A stretch of 64,000 bases of DNA from NCBI RefSeq assembly GCF_000182565.1, contig NW_015971545.1, positions 1 to 64,000 on the forward strand, given 5' to 3'. A program made the position numbers and the translations under genes. This stretch comes from Spizellomyces punctatus DAOM BR117 (Eukaryota; Chytridiomycota; Chytridiomycetes; Spizellomycetales; Spizellomycetaceae). Positions within the stretch are counted from its first letter, which is position 1. Each line of letters begins with the position of its first letter. A model generated the notes under the pieces. It was not told where the DNA came from and ran no database searches. It saw only the letters and a program-made list of their open reading frames with translations. Of the stretch, positions 22,538-35,658 are shown one piece after another.

Positions 22538-22693
22538 CTCTTCATTGTTTCTTTTACTGGAATAACTGGCACTAGAATAACTTGCTGTTCGGGTGTCCGA
22601 TGCTGGATGTTGATGACTCAGCAACAGTCCGGATCCCGTGATATTTTGAACGAGGTAAGTGATATCCTCAGTCGATTTGCTTCTTGCGTCCAT
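22538..22693 (-). other. Short open frame upstream of the 18S fragment
   Basis: Minus-strand frame starting at ATG 22693 with Ser/Thr-rich, protein-like content (KSTEDITYLVQNITGSGLLL) that runs into the degenerate rRNA segment and stops. It could be a 5' exon of the interrupted gene separated from the rest by the rRNA insertion, or chance. No splice link proven. Confidence 0.25.
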
Positions 22694-22837
22694 GTTAGCA
22701 GCGTCGTATGAAATTTATTATGCACCATTTGTGGGCCAGGACGTCAACGTTTTATCCAATTCGAAGACGAGAGCTCCGTAAGGAAAGAGGACGCGAGTAG
22801 AGGCGTAGAATACAACGAGATCTGACGGAGTGCGGTT

Positions 22838-24672
22838 ATGAGGGTGGGTGTTGAGCACCGCTGACCTCCAATTACCTCCTTAGATAGCTAACGCTCGTGC
22901 AGACAGCCAAAGGGAAAAGAGGACAATATAGCGCTGTAAGCAATCCGCGAAAAGTCAAGCTATCAAAGCCAAAACAGACATTCTCTGATGAGGGCTCGGC
23001 AAGCCAAATAGCGAAGGATGTATACCCACAAGAACCTACCCAGGTCCGTGGTCGTCAACCAGTAGACCTTGCTTCCGTAGACGGAGGCTTGTTACGAGAA
23101 AAATTGGGAAATTCAGCGACCACAGTCACGACATATAGTCCAGCTTCAATGCAGTTTTTGGCTGAGATATTCCCGGAGACCTTAAAAGAGAACCTTGAGG
23201 AGGCACTACTCATTTGCGAGGGCAACGTTGAAAAGGCAGTGGATTCCTTGTTGTCCGATGCGAATGACTTATTAGATGACGTGTGTTCCACCTGTTCCAG
23301 CTCCGAGCTTTCATCAAATGGAGAAATTTCGAGATTTGATGATGCTGCGTCCTCAGGTTCTCTTTCTTCGTCTACGAGCAAGGGAACGGCTTCATCGTCT
23401 GAGAGCCACTGTCTTGGACGCAAAGATAATACCAATGCGAATGGGCCAGAACTTGCGACTCTGTCTGCCATGTTTCCGGACCATGATCAAAGAACTATCT
23501 TATCAGCTCTGAATACCCATCAGTTTGATATGGATCGAGCGGCAGACACGTTGCTGCGGTTGACACTTGATGAAATTCCAGATAATAGAGTGTGCAAAGA
23601 GGATGAGGTACTTGCTGCGTTGATGGAGATTTTTCCCGAACAACCTTTAGATATTCTGCGTATCACTCTCCGACGCTGTGGCGGACTTGACGCTACTGTA
23701 CAGGAATTGACTAAAGATATCAAGACCGCGTGGGGGAGGAAGTGTGATGGGCGTTGTAGTGCCATGGGACATCCTTGTGTTTACCATCGATCTGAGAAAC
23801 CCATTGACATGGAGATGACAGCAGATAGAAGGCTCCGAAGAGCAGACTCTGCTTCCATGTCATCTCGCTCAGGTCCCATCTTCACCTTGAGCGCACGAGG
23901 CTCATCGTTGCCAGTTTCGTCTCGGATCCAAAATGTGGCGAATGATGTACGTTGGTTGCACGTCTATCTTGCATTATAGGTCTATGGTTGACTCTCTCAA
24001 TGACTTTGTGTGTAGGTGGAACAAACTGGTGGTACCAGTTCCGCACATGCAAATCCAAGTGAGATCAATTTTCTGGACCCTGGAGAGTGTCGGCAAGTTG
24101 CTCAGAGCTTTCGTGAGAAGCGCGATGAAGCGTTCCGCAGAGCAGCGAAAGCTTTCAGGAAGGGAGACCTTACTGGCAAGGGTTCCGCTGGATACTTCAG
24201 TCAAGAGGTGCGTTGGGGCTTGTCGATGAGCTTAATTGGATAGGTTGGAAATGACTCATTGCATCATAGGGTCGGGACTTGACAGAGCAAATGATGAAGT
24301 GGAACAGCCGTGCAGCGCAGGCGACCATCCAACGCAATAAGTACGAACTGTATCTATCAGATGATTTCTCTACTTTCGCAATTGCTTATAGTATACACAA
24401 GAGCGCGCTTCCAGGGCGATCCATTTGTCATAGATCTACACGGCTTGACCGTCAATGAGGCAGTGAAGTATGTGGACGAAGCAGTTAATGAGTGGTATTC
24501 AGGAAACGGTGCACACGCGAAACCTCAGAAACCGCTGCAAATTATAACTGGCTCTGGACAACATTCGTCGCATGGGATTCGAAAGCTGTATCCCGTGATA
24601 TATAAACGCTTATCCGCAAAAGGGTGGACCGTCCGTCCGGGCGGAAGCGGTTGGTTTTTTGTTAAGCCGTAA
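22838..24672 (+). CDS. CUE2: Cue2-like no-go-decay endonuclease (CUE repeats, DUF1771, Smr)
   Basis: Exons 22838-22843, 22903-23946, 24016-24207, 24270-24340 and 24402-24672 give 527 residues. Three CUE-type ubiquitin-binding helices occur in series: LAEIFPETLKENLEEAL, LSAMFPDHDQRTILSAL and LMEIFPEQPLDIL. A DUF1771 helix region follows (about 24080-24340, RQVAQSFREKRDEAFRRAAK). The C-terminal Smr domain has IDLHGLTVNEAV and TGSGQHSSHG, the two motifs that form the RNA-cleaving site. This order matches yeast Cue2 and animal N4BP2-type proteins, which cut mRNA at collided, ubiquitinated ribosomes. The first exon is just ATG AGG before a GTGGGT donor; this start is inferred. The gene's 3' end is tandemly duplicated (see 24642-24829). 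Confidence 0.88.
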
Positions 24673-24829
24673 TAGCACGTCCTATAGGGACGCTTTTTTA
24701 TAGAAACGAATGACCAAATGTATAGAGGTTTGAATGGAGGAGGTGGTTGGTTCTTTATTAAGCCGTAGGAGTAAGTCTTCGGGGACGCTTTTTATGGAAA
24801 CGTGTGACCACATGTATATAGGTTTGAAT
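24642..24829 (+). repeat. Tandem duplication of the Cue2-like 3' end
   Basis: Two adjacent units of about 94 bp, 24642-24735 and 24736-24829. Each starts with a Gly-rich codon run, continues with GGTTGGTT(T/C)TTT(G/A)TTAAGCCGTA containing the stop codon, then GGGACGCTTTTT and GTGACCA/ATGACCA, and ends in GTTTGAAT. Unit 1 is the true C-terminus and 3' UTR; unit 2 repeats both, still encoding a GWFFIKP-stop, but is not reachable by translation. The units differ at about one base in five or six, so the duplication is not recent. Confidence 0.85.
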
Positions 24830-24844
24830 TTTGCCTGTATTTAC

Positions 24845-26134
<1,290 letters not shown>

Positions 26135-26758
26135 ATTATCTATCCTTCGTGTGTCTGAAGTACTCTCCTCTGCCGATACGTTAAAGATGCCTTGTTAGCT
26201 TCCCAATAGACGAGCGCAAGATGAAATAGCCAGGTAACAGAACGCGAATGTTGAGGTACTTCTGGTTGAGAGCCAGAAACATGACTGTGCACGTAGTGGT
26301 GGCCATGGAAACACTTACGCGTCATCTAAGCAGGTAAAGGGCTGCAGCGATGCCAATTGGGTGCATGAAGTTGCATCGTACGCAACGTTGACTATAAAAG
26401 TTGAGGCAGGAAAGTCGCTGTATCATCCTATAGATGTAGAATAATTGAGCTTTAGAAGAAGGAATATAGCAGAAATTTGCCTGGAGAGCGTTTATTGAAC
26501 CACCAGAGTTTTCAACGTTTCTGCCATTAACATAAAGATGATTTGAAGATTGCTGAATTCTCAATAATGACCATCAAAGTAAATCAGCAGGATATCAACC
26601 ACATCCGCTGCGAGTCCATCAGGCTATTTTCCTAACGTAGTTTTTAAATATAACATGAATTGCAAGTTTGGAACGCGGACCACCGATGACTCATTCAGCA
26701 GTTGGCTAACCTCCATCCAAGCGGCTGCCATTCGGATCTTCGCCTCAAGCGGGGAACG
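26135..26758. promoter_or_regulatory. Divergent promoter interval, RPN11 / VPS11
   Basis: About 620 bp between two divergent start codons, larger than most spacers here. Open frames on the minus strand are short and of non-coding character. I recognised no PACE-like or other proteasome regulatory box with confidence. Confidence 0.35.
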
Positions 26759-29700
26759 ATGACCGTGGTCCAATGGCGCCAGTTCACTTTTTTCGAGCGC
26801 AACGAGGTGGTGGATAACGAAGACAGCAGTCAGTCACCACAATGGCTACAAGTATGATATCGGTGTTTGGCAGCATTTTCCACCTTATGACACACAATAA
26901 TGCGGTTCAAAGGACCTGGAGATCACAGCAAGCACGAACGGAAGGGGCCATCTGTTCTTTGGAGATATCCTTTAGGAGATTTTCTGCTCATTCTAGCTTT
27001 TTTGTCCCACTAATGACGCTATTATCCTTGACTCATTCATTTCCTTCCAATACACGCGACTGGAGCTATCATCATCCTCAACCATGCGCTTTCGGTGGTC
27101 TTCTCTTTTCAAGCGCATGATCGACGTGTTACACACTTGAAGCACATGAAGTACAGAAATCAACTCGTCTCCATTGGGGTGAATTAGTGCCGTTTTTACC
27201 ACGATGCTTTTCGACGGTCCTAACTGTTCACCATGTATTGCAGGAGGATGAGAGCGGTATACCAATTGTAAAGGTGTGGAATCTGGACAAGCCGGACAAA
27301 GCTGCCAAAACGCCAATCCTGCAGCGTAGCAGTAAAATCCAATATGGCCACAAGGTCTTTCCGGTGGGTGCCCATATATTGGCAGGTTTTAAGATATCAC
27401 AGCAGTTCCTGATAAGATATATATATATAAAGGTCACAGCGCTAGCTGTATTGGAGAACATGACCCAAGTAGCCATTGGATTAGAGAATGGAGTAGTAGT
27501 ACTGATACGAGGTGACATATCAAGAGACCGGTTTACAAAGTCGAAAATAATACATGAAGGAAGCGAAATGATTACTGGTGCGGCTTACGCGACCTTGACT
27601 ACGTGGTAGAAGATCTCTGATTAAAGCAAAGCGTTACCAATCGCCGGCAGGTCTTGGTTTCTGTGAGGACGGCAAAAGCACTCGGTTGTACATTGTGACC
27701 CTTGCGCGAATCTTAACGTGTGACACTTCGAACAAAGACCTAAAGGTACGCTTGTTGTGGCTTGAATTTATAGAGAGAGACATTAAAGTTTTACCCCTTA
27801 GCAAGCACTAGACGACCAAGGAGGCGAGATAGGAGCCGTTATTCTTACAGCGCAGGAGACCAACCAAGAGATTGTTATTGGGCGACAAGAGGTTGGCTGC
27901 AATGATATAATGCGCGTCAGCAGAATACTCACTTTCATCGAAGGCAGTATATTTTTACGGGCTGGATGGGCGGGGACCATGCTTTGTGATCGATGGTATG
28001 TCTGAACCCTAACTACCAACCCGCTGATAAGAAGGGACGGGACTTACTCAAGTCATATTTTAGGGGAAAAAACATCGTTAAGTTGGTTTCGAAACTACTT
28101 GGTTGTTGTGACACGCGAATCCCGGAATGCTACGGCGCCAACGTCAGCTTTAGCGGACTACATGGGAGGAACCGGAAACGACGCCGACACAATTATACAT
28201 GCATCTCCATCTGAGACAACACCAGGGACAGTGCTGACCTTGTATGACCTTAAGAACAAATATGTGGCCTTTACCGGGACCTTGAGCGGGAGCGGATACC
28301 GTGGACAACCGATTCGGGCTGTTCTGGGCGAGTGGGGAGAGCTTTTTATAGTGACGGAAGACCGAAAGGTAGGAATTCCGTGCCATTTGATTCATCACGC
28401 CGAAGCTGAATTTGCATGCAGATGTATCGCCTGCAGGAAAAAGACATGGACACCAAGCTGGACATCTTATTTAAGAAGAATATGTACACTCTTGCAATCA
28501 ACCTGGTTATGTCAACTCAAAGTATGACCTCTGCTGATGCCACTGACGAGGATCCAGCATCCGTAACGAAGGCCACGACGAACTCGGAATATGATTTTGG
28601 AACGGTTGTAGAGATATACAAGCGTTACGGAGATTGGTTGTACTCCAAGGGGGATTACGATGCCGCAATCCAGCAATACCTTCACACCATCGGCCAGTTG
28701 GAACCTTCTTATGTCATTAGAAAATTTCTGGACGCTCAACGGATTCACAATTTGACATCGTACTTGCAAGCATTGCATGAGCAGAATCTTGCCAATGCCG
28801 ACCACACCACCCTGCTACTGAACTGCTACACAAAGTTGAAGGATGTCCAGCGGTTAGATGAGTTTGTCAAAACAGATCGAGAGCTAAAGTTCGATGTGGA
28901 AACAGCCATTCGTGTGTGCCGGCAGGGTGGTTACCACGAGCACGCATTGTGGCTGGCCAAGAAGTTTGGCGAGCACGAATGGTATATGCGAATCCAGTTA
29001 GAGGATCTGAAGCAGTACTCTGAAACTGTTGAATACCTATCGGAACTGGAGCCACGGGAGGCGGTGCGCAGTTTGGGTCGATACGGATACATCCTGGTTA
29101 CTGAAAAGCCTTCAGAAATGACCGAGGTCCTGCTAAAATTGTGTTCAGAACCACTCGCGTCCGGAGCTCAAGAGCAAAAGACGGCAGCGTTACCAGAAGA
29201 CGTAATTCATCTCTATGTCAACAGGGCTGAATGGTGTGTCCGCTTCCTGGAGCGAATATTAGAAAGGCGATGGGGTGTGATCATCGGTGGGAAAGGGAAA
29301 GGACCGGCCACTGATACGCCAGATAAAGTCCAACTGGATTCCTCACAGGACGTAATGGATAAAGATGCTGAGAGCAAGCGAATTGTCTGCAATACACTGT
29401 TAGAGCTGTACCTAGGAGCGGGGCAGCAGTCAACGTTGACGGTAACTGACGAGGTTGGTAAAAGCCACATTGACGAGTCTGCAGGATTGGTCGCAGTGGA
29501 ATTCCCGTCGAAGTTTGCTTACATGTCGTGTACCAGAATTCTGCCAATGAACAAGCGCAGATGGAGAGTGTGGACGAGACGACAAGGTTGCGCTGGCGAA
29601 ATCATGCGTTTGATCTGCTGCGTAGTCCAAGTGTAAGCGCTCTCCTCGAAGCATGATTACGTTCTACCCAAGACAGCCAATTTGTCCACACGTTTCTTGT

Positions 29701-30862
29701 AGGCAACCTACGATCTAGATCATGCACTAGTCCTTTGCAAGATGCATTCCTTTGGGGAGGGCATTCTCTACGTTTATGAGCGACTAGCACTGTGAGTTCC
29801 AGTTCAAAAGTGGTACCAATTCCGTTGACTAGTCCAAGCTCACCTAAATGCATAGCCATAAGGACATCTTGCAACAGCATATGGATGCTGAGGATTATTC
29901 TAGTATAATTGCGACTTGCAAGACCTACGGGTGAGTTTAGGGACTTGAGTTTTTCCGTGCTTTATTATGTTTTAAATCCCAGGATCTTTGTAGGGATCAA
30001 GATCCTAGTTTGTGGACACATGCCTTAGCCTATTTTGCCGAGAAGGGGACTGGTCTTGGAGGGCCGAATCCACAGGAAGACCTGTTGGAGGTTTTGGACA
30101 ACATTGATCGGCGCAATCTCCTTCCTCCATTGCAAGTAATTCAGGTGTTGGCACGGAATTCTGCCGTGACAATCGAGATGGTGCGGGACTACATTGTGAG
30201 AAGAGTGGAAGCGGAAAAAAAGGCCATTGATGAGGTTTGTACTGCCCTCCTCACTTGCATTCAATTTCGCCCACCTGTTCTTAATGTGAACGACAGTCAC
30301 AGAAATTGATCGCCAGTTACCGAGAGGAAACTGAACGTATGCGCGGGCAAATTGAGGAGTTGAAGACAAGGTGGCTACTAGCGAAATGAGAATTATGAGG
30401 CGCTTCCACCATCTACTAAGATCTGATATCTGCAAAGCCCGATTGTTTTCCAGGTGACCAAGTGTGAGCTCTGCCGACATTCACTTGAACTGCCGACGGT
30501 TCATTTTCTATGCAAACATTCGTATCACCAAAGGTTGGTTTGTGGGTGTCAACGGTCCATCCATTTACGTGAATTCAACATGCCGGTGTTTCACTACAGA
30601 TGTCTTGGAGATGCAGATCAAGAGTGCCCGCGATGTGCTCCAGAGCATCGGATGATTCAAGATTTGGTGCGCAGCCAGGAAGCGAATGCGGGACGACATG
30701 AGATATTCATGCATAAGGTGATATTTATTACTACTGCCGTGAATGAACTAGCACATCTAAACATCATCCTTTCCAAAGCTTGAAGCATCGGACGACCGAT
30801 TTGCTATTATTGCCGAATGGTTCAGCAAAAATGCATTCGCCACCGCTCGATTAACAGACTAG
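26759..30862 (+). CDS. VPS11: Vacuolar protein sorting 11 (CORVET/HOPS core, RING-H2)
   Basis: Large multi-exon gene starting at ATG 26759 (VVQWRQFTFFERNEVV). The N-terminal beta-propeller is traceable: IPIVKVWNLDKPDK, VAIGLENGVVVLIRGD, GLGFCEDGKSTRLYIVT, IVIGRQE and AVYFYGLDGRGPCFVIDG. The middle exon 28416-29636 is a clathrin-heavy-chain-repeat solenoid (NMYTLAINLV, YGDWLYSKGDYDAAIQQYL). Later come the DNIDRRNLLPPLQVIQVLA helix and a C-terminal RING with CELC, HFLCKHSYHQ and CPRC. The last exon, starting after an AAAG acceptor near 30780, ends at TAG 30860-30862. Vps11 is the hub subunit of the CORVET and HOPS tethering complexes on endosomes and vacuoles. Individual exon joints between 27100 and 28400 are only partly resolved. 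Confidence 0.92.
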
Positions 30863-31030
30863 AATCAACTAGTCAAAATCCCAGGAGCGGTCCAGTTCCA
30901 CGGTAGGTTGCAATTCTACCGTAGACGGAGATGGCCGCTTGTGTTGACCACGAGCTCCTTCAACGTGCAGAAACAAGCAATGGCCAAGTCATTCTCCATT
31001 TATGCGAGCATTTGAAGGTTGAAGGAAGAT

Positions 31031-31841
31031 CTATTGCGCACTCTGCATAGCTTCCTGTCGCTCCTTGTGCAGCTCCGCCACCCATCTCTTTACTGTGGGA
31101 TGCTTAAACTTTCCATCTGTTGACTTGAAAAATGAATCCAATCGCTTTCCTTCATGCCCTGTACAATAATTAGGCCTGAGTACAACGTTAACATGAGGCT
31201 CAGTGCCATTCATATCTTACGTTTTTCATACTCGACCGCTTGGACAATCATTTCAAACTTGTCCAGATCCTTAACGTACAGTGCCTCGGGACTCTCACCC
31301 GCCTCATACTCTTCCCAGAGCGCTTTGATTTCTAGTGCTTCCTTTGAGTGTCCCAATAACGTGACTAGTTCGTCCATAGCTTCCAGTTCGAGTCTATATT
31401 TCTCTTCCTTCGACACGCCACTATGAGGCGTGATGTCTCCCGCAATTGCTTCGGCAAGATCGTGGACAATGGCCATTTTAATGGCCCTCGTTCTGTCTAA
31501 GGACGGATCGTCTATAAGAAGCGCGAGGACTCCCTAATGACGAGGTAATATCAACGACCATTCGTTCAAGATCGGTTGAAGTAGGGCCAATGTAGTACCA
31601 TTCTGTGCATGTGGTCCGCAATTGACTCTGCATCGGGTATTTGCTGGTCAACCCAACCTGTTCGCTTGGTCCTCTAAGAGTTTCATGAAGGAGTATTAAA
31701 GTATGGACTACCGTAAGACGGTTTAGGACGGCCACCAACGGTCGTTTGAATAATGAATGCAAACGGCAGAAGCGAACCTCAACGTGCCTTCAAGTTTTCA
31801 ATGGTATGGAGAAAGCGCAGAACTCCTCTCGGATCAGACAT
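31031..31841 (-). CDS. HD-domain 5'-deoxynucleotidase (HDDC2/YGK1 type)
   Basis: Minus-strand exons from ATG 31841 encode RGVLRFLHTIENLK, then RTGWVDQQIPDAESIADHMHRM, then LLIDDPSLDRTRAIKMAIVHDLAEAIAGD, and after a last intron RLDSFFKSTDGKFKHP, ending at 31031. The HD-superfamily metal ligands are visible: His in DHMHRM, HD in VHDLAE, and Asp in KDLDKFEM. The family (human HDDC2, E. coli YfbR-like) removes phosphate from deoxynucleoside 5'-monophosphates. The exon 1 donor is uncertain: the conserved frame requires a GC donor (GCACGT) with the acceptor before AGGACCAAG, since no GT site gives an open join. Size is close to family norm of roughly 200 residues. Confidence 0.85.
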
Positions 31842-32122
31842 GATGGAGTGCAGCGGTGTCGGTTCACAAAAAAGGACTGGCAAGCAATCGCCTACCGATG
31901 CCCGCTGGCAAAGTTCCCAAGAGACGACGATCGGAAGGTGGCTTAGCCGTTCATTAATTAAATGCCATATGCTATTAGTCGGCTGCTTGAGCACACAACG
32001 ATTAAGACTGCTGATGATTAGGAACGAATACAATTATATTTACAATAAAATTGGTTGAGAATAATAAAAATGTACAATGTAGTTACGACAACGTTCCCGT
32101 GAGTGAGTTCCATGCAAGGTTG

Positions 32123-33694
32123 CTATTTTACGTGCTCTTCCTTGAGAGCTTCATTTCGCAATTTTGGGGCCCTGACTTTACGCTGCGGTCCAGCGCCGTG
32201 ATTTGGGGTCCAAGCTCCCAACGAGTCTCTTGCGTAAAAGTCCATTGGATATCTCTGCTGCCACTCGACGCACTTCAAGACCACAGCCGCCTCGTAAGGC
32301 GTCAAGAGAGGTTTGGCGAATGCATAACCCCAGTCGATCGAAAGTCGTGGACATGCGACCTGGATCCACGCATCGATATTTCGAAATTGCTCTAGTTTTG
32401 ATGGAAATATCTCGGAAAGTAAAACGATGGTATAGGGTATCGATCGGGAATCAAATTCTGCCATTAGGTACTATCAAGACGTGAGACGACAGTGAGCACG
32501 CAGTGTCTGCATCTATAGCCTACAAACACCTGATCTGAAAGACACTCACTTTTAAAACTTTAGGACTTCCTTGTCTCCCTAGCGTCCCCATGATTATCCC
32601 AAAGCTCTTCGCATCTTTTGCTTGCTCGATTGCATGTTTGCGCAAAGCATACATTTCCTCATGTTCATATCGTTCGCGGGTGAATACTTTTGAGTAGGGA
32701 TCGTATCGGAAAGCAGGTAGGTCAGGATTGGCAATCATGATGGCTTCAAGGTGGAAGCGGCCATCTCCCAGATAACTGAGTACCATCAAAGTCAATAACA
32801 CAGTCAGCATGATATGCATGGGTTAAACTTACATCAAAACATCATGCTCTCCAAGACGGGGTGCGGTGCAGCCTAGCACCTCACCAGGCGAAAGTGGTTT
32901 TGCTTGTGGCACAACAACATGATAGTCCTTCTCCAATTCCCTTTTCGCTGCCTGCAGAGCAGTCATAAATTGAACAGTGGCGACTAGCGCGAGCTTCTTG
33001 CCCTGTTCAAAATTGTGCCGGACTGTATCCACAAAATGCGTGGAGTCGATGCCGATATCGACAAACACGTACATAGTTTTAATGGGGGTAACATCTACAG
33101 GCACTAGGCAGCTATGGCCGTAATGTACCATAAAGTCGCATCCAAGACCACGGGCGGTGAAGTCGTCAATGCAGCACGCGCCATATGTTACGTCCCCCAT
33201 CACGAGCGTCTCCACGTTGGCGAATCGTTCCAAAATGTCCACAATAGTGAGGGAAAACATGAGGAGCCCTTCCGGAAATTGCAGGGCAACCTTTTTCGCC
33301 TCTTGTCTTCTGATCTGCCATACTGTTTTATGGATTTCAAAGTTGTAGTTTCTCGGTAGTAGTTGTATAGCCTCAGTGAGCTGTGGATCGTTCAAAATGT
33401 CCTCCGGAATTTGATTCACAATACGAGAGGTTGATGAACTAGTAACAGGAGCTTAAAGTCGGAAATATTTAGGGGCAAGGTTTACGAATTGAACAACAAC
33501 AAAAAAGCCTTACCTTGAATTACGGCTGCTTCTTCTATAGCACCTCCACCATTGGTCGCATCACGCTGCGTTCGCCGTGCCACACCAACAAAGCGTCTAC
33601 GTGCTTGCTCTGTCCGCGAGCCCGGTTGAGGTAATACCTCTTCTATTTCTTCACCTTGACGTTCGCCGTCTGTTCCTGTTGCTCCAGCCGTCAT
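32123..33694 (-). CDS. DPH1: Diphthamide synthase subunit DPH1 (radical-type Fe-S enzyme)
   Basis: Starts at ATG 33694 with a disordered Glu/Gly/Gln-rich segment. The exon 32829-33419 reads [52 protein letters not shown] and [11 protein letters not shown]. The next (about 32550-32780) has [28 protein letters not shown], here split for quoting by eye, and the last holds [14 protein letters not shown] and LLTPYEA. The three Cys in TYGACC, GHSCL and VACPRLS are the expected 4Fe-4S ligands. DPH1 with DPH2 cleaves SAM to transfer 3-amino-3-carboxypropyl to a histidine of eEF2, the first step of diphthamide synthesis, which also needs DPH4. A start at 33757 is open but lacks support. Confidence 0.95.
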
Positions 33695-34056
33695 TGTCGT
33701 TAAATTGGCCGCCCAACAAAAGTTCAACTCCAAAATCAAAAACAATTCAGGACCCAAATTGCTTCAGTCACATTAGCATTCTGTGACTGTGCCATAACGC
33801 GGATCCCCGCACGGAATGCGCAGCAGGTGCCTTCTCGTCGCCCTTTTGTGGTTCCGATTAATATCCCTCCTGCCTTTGAGGGGATCGTCAAGGCGCAGAA
33901 CATTCCACACCATACCAACACCTCTCGCAAGCTCCTTGCAGCTGTCTGTCGTTGACGTGGACTAGCTTTCCAATTTGGAAAGCTCGTAGCGATAACTGTG
34001 GCCACATTACCAGCCGTTGCATCCCTTTGCATCTGCCAACAAGCTCCTCCGTCAAT
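33695..34056. promoter_or_regulatory. Divergent promoter interval with perfect dyad
   Basis: About 360 bp between the divergent DPH1 and sugar-transporter starts. It contains a perfect 21-nt dyad at 33964-33984, AGCTTTCCAA then one T then TTGGAAAGCT, 73 bp from the transporter ATG. Such symmetry could be a dimeric factor site, but no known fungal box is assigned. No additional gene is supported. Confidence 0.4.
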
Positions 34057-35524
34057 ATGGGCGGTATGTCTCTATCCTTTTCCGCAATCAACCCCAAACG
34101 ATATTTTTTCTAACTGTTTAAACTTGGTGAATTTCAAGAAGCAGAAAAAACGCTCTATGGCTTCCCGCTCAAATGGGTGTCGCTAGTCACCCTGGTGGTG
34201 CAAAACTCGGCATTGGCGCTCGTCATGTCGTACTCTCGCAAGGCAAAGCCGCCAAACGAACTGTCATACCTTGTTTCAACTGCGGTAGTCATGTCAGAGT
34301 TCATCAAGCTTGTGATTTGCTTTGCTGTATATGCAAAAGAGGAACAAGCGCTGGGTCGTCTATCGCTCCAAAAAGTCTTGAAGGACTTGTTTGGGCGCGA
34401 CAGTCATTGGAAGAAGATGACAGTGCCGGCCGTACTCTACTTTATTCAAAATAATTTGCAGTATGTTGCTGTACAGTATCTTGACCCGGCGACTTTTCAG
34501 GTACGTGTAGGATGTCTAACAGCCGGCACGGACGGAGACTCATCCATGCATATATGCAGGTGACATATCAAATGAAGATCTTGACTACCGCTCTCTTTTC
34601 GGTTTTGATGCTTGGACGCACGTTGTCTCGGCGGAAGTGGACGTCGCTAGTTCTTTTGACCCTTGGAATTGCGTTGGTGCAGATGGATGGAAAGACGACC
34701 GAAGCGAAATCCAGTGGCATGCAGCAGTTTTTGGGCCTATTGGCGGTGACTATTGCCTGTGTTCTTTCGGGCCTCGCTGGGGTCTGGTAGGTACCAAGGA
34801 TCAGACAGGTGGCCCGCTCCCCGTACTCATAAAGAGTCACATGTCTAGGTTCGAGAAGGTGTTGAAAGGAACCCAAGCATCCTTGTTCCTGAGAAACATC
34901 CAATTGAGCGTTTTCAGCTTGATCCCAGGGCTGATTTTTGGTGGTACGATGGGATGGGATGTTCTTACTAAACAAAGCAAGATGCGACATGGGTTGGCTG
35001 ACTGACATCATTTCGTTAGTTTGCCTCATGGACGGGGCTGCTGTTCGGCAAGATGGCTTTTTTCAAGGCTATAACAAGTGGACATGGGGCGCAATATCAT
35101 GTCAAGCGATCGGTGGTCTCATAGTCGCACTCGTTGTAAAGTAAGTCACCACACACTGAATGTTGGATATCACCATATTTGGCTTACCGATCGTTTGGTG
35201 GTCAGGTACGCCGACAATATTTTAAAGGGCTTTGCCACATCGCTATCCATAATTCTCTCCAGTATCGCCTCAATATTCCTCTTCGACTTTAAGATAACTT
35301 TCCTGTTCACTGTCGGGGCAGGGATTGTGTTGTATGCCACACATCTCTATGGTGAGTCATCGTACGGATCTGGCGGAAGGGCTCAACGTTTGACCTTGTC
35401 TCCCGCAGGGCTCCCCGATTCCGTCCCGGAACCCAAAAGACATAACAGCGATACCTCTCTTGCGTATGCTCCCCTGCAACAGGAAGCAACCGAGTTGCCC
35501 AGGTTCAACATGCGAAGCGTGTAG
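34057..35524 (+). CDS. Golgi nucleotide-sugar transporter (SLC35A type)
   Basis: Seven exons (34057-34063, 34139-34500, 34560-34786, 34849-34940, 35020-35140, 35206-35351, 35409-35524) give 356 residues. About ten hydrophobic helices are evident. Family signatures include [91 protein letters not shown] and [14 protein letters not shown]. These are typical of the UDP-galactose/UDP-GlcNAc/CMP-sialic acid transporter group (SLC35A), antiporters that load the Golgi lumen with sugar donors. Exact substrate cannot be read from sequence. The last exon is a Ser/Pro-rich cytosolic tail. The first exon holds only seven bases. Confidence 0.92.
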
Positions 35525-35658
35525 GTCCTATTATAACCAGTATATCACCAACTATCTTACGGCGACGGTTGCCTATATTTTTGTGTAAAATATATCTGTG
35601 TATTTAGCAGAATAGATATTTATCTGGCACTGTCGAGAATGTCAGTCAAGATTCATTT

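Noticed and set aside
26140-26564. Minus-strand open frames between RPN11 and VPS11
   Set aside because: Short, low-complexity composition and no splice logic; the interval serves as a divergent promoter region.
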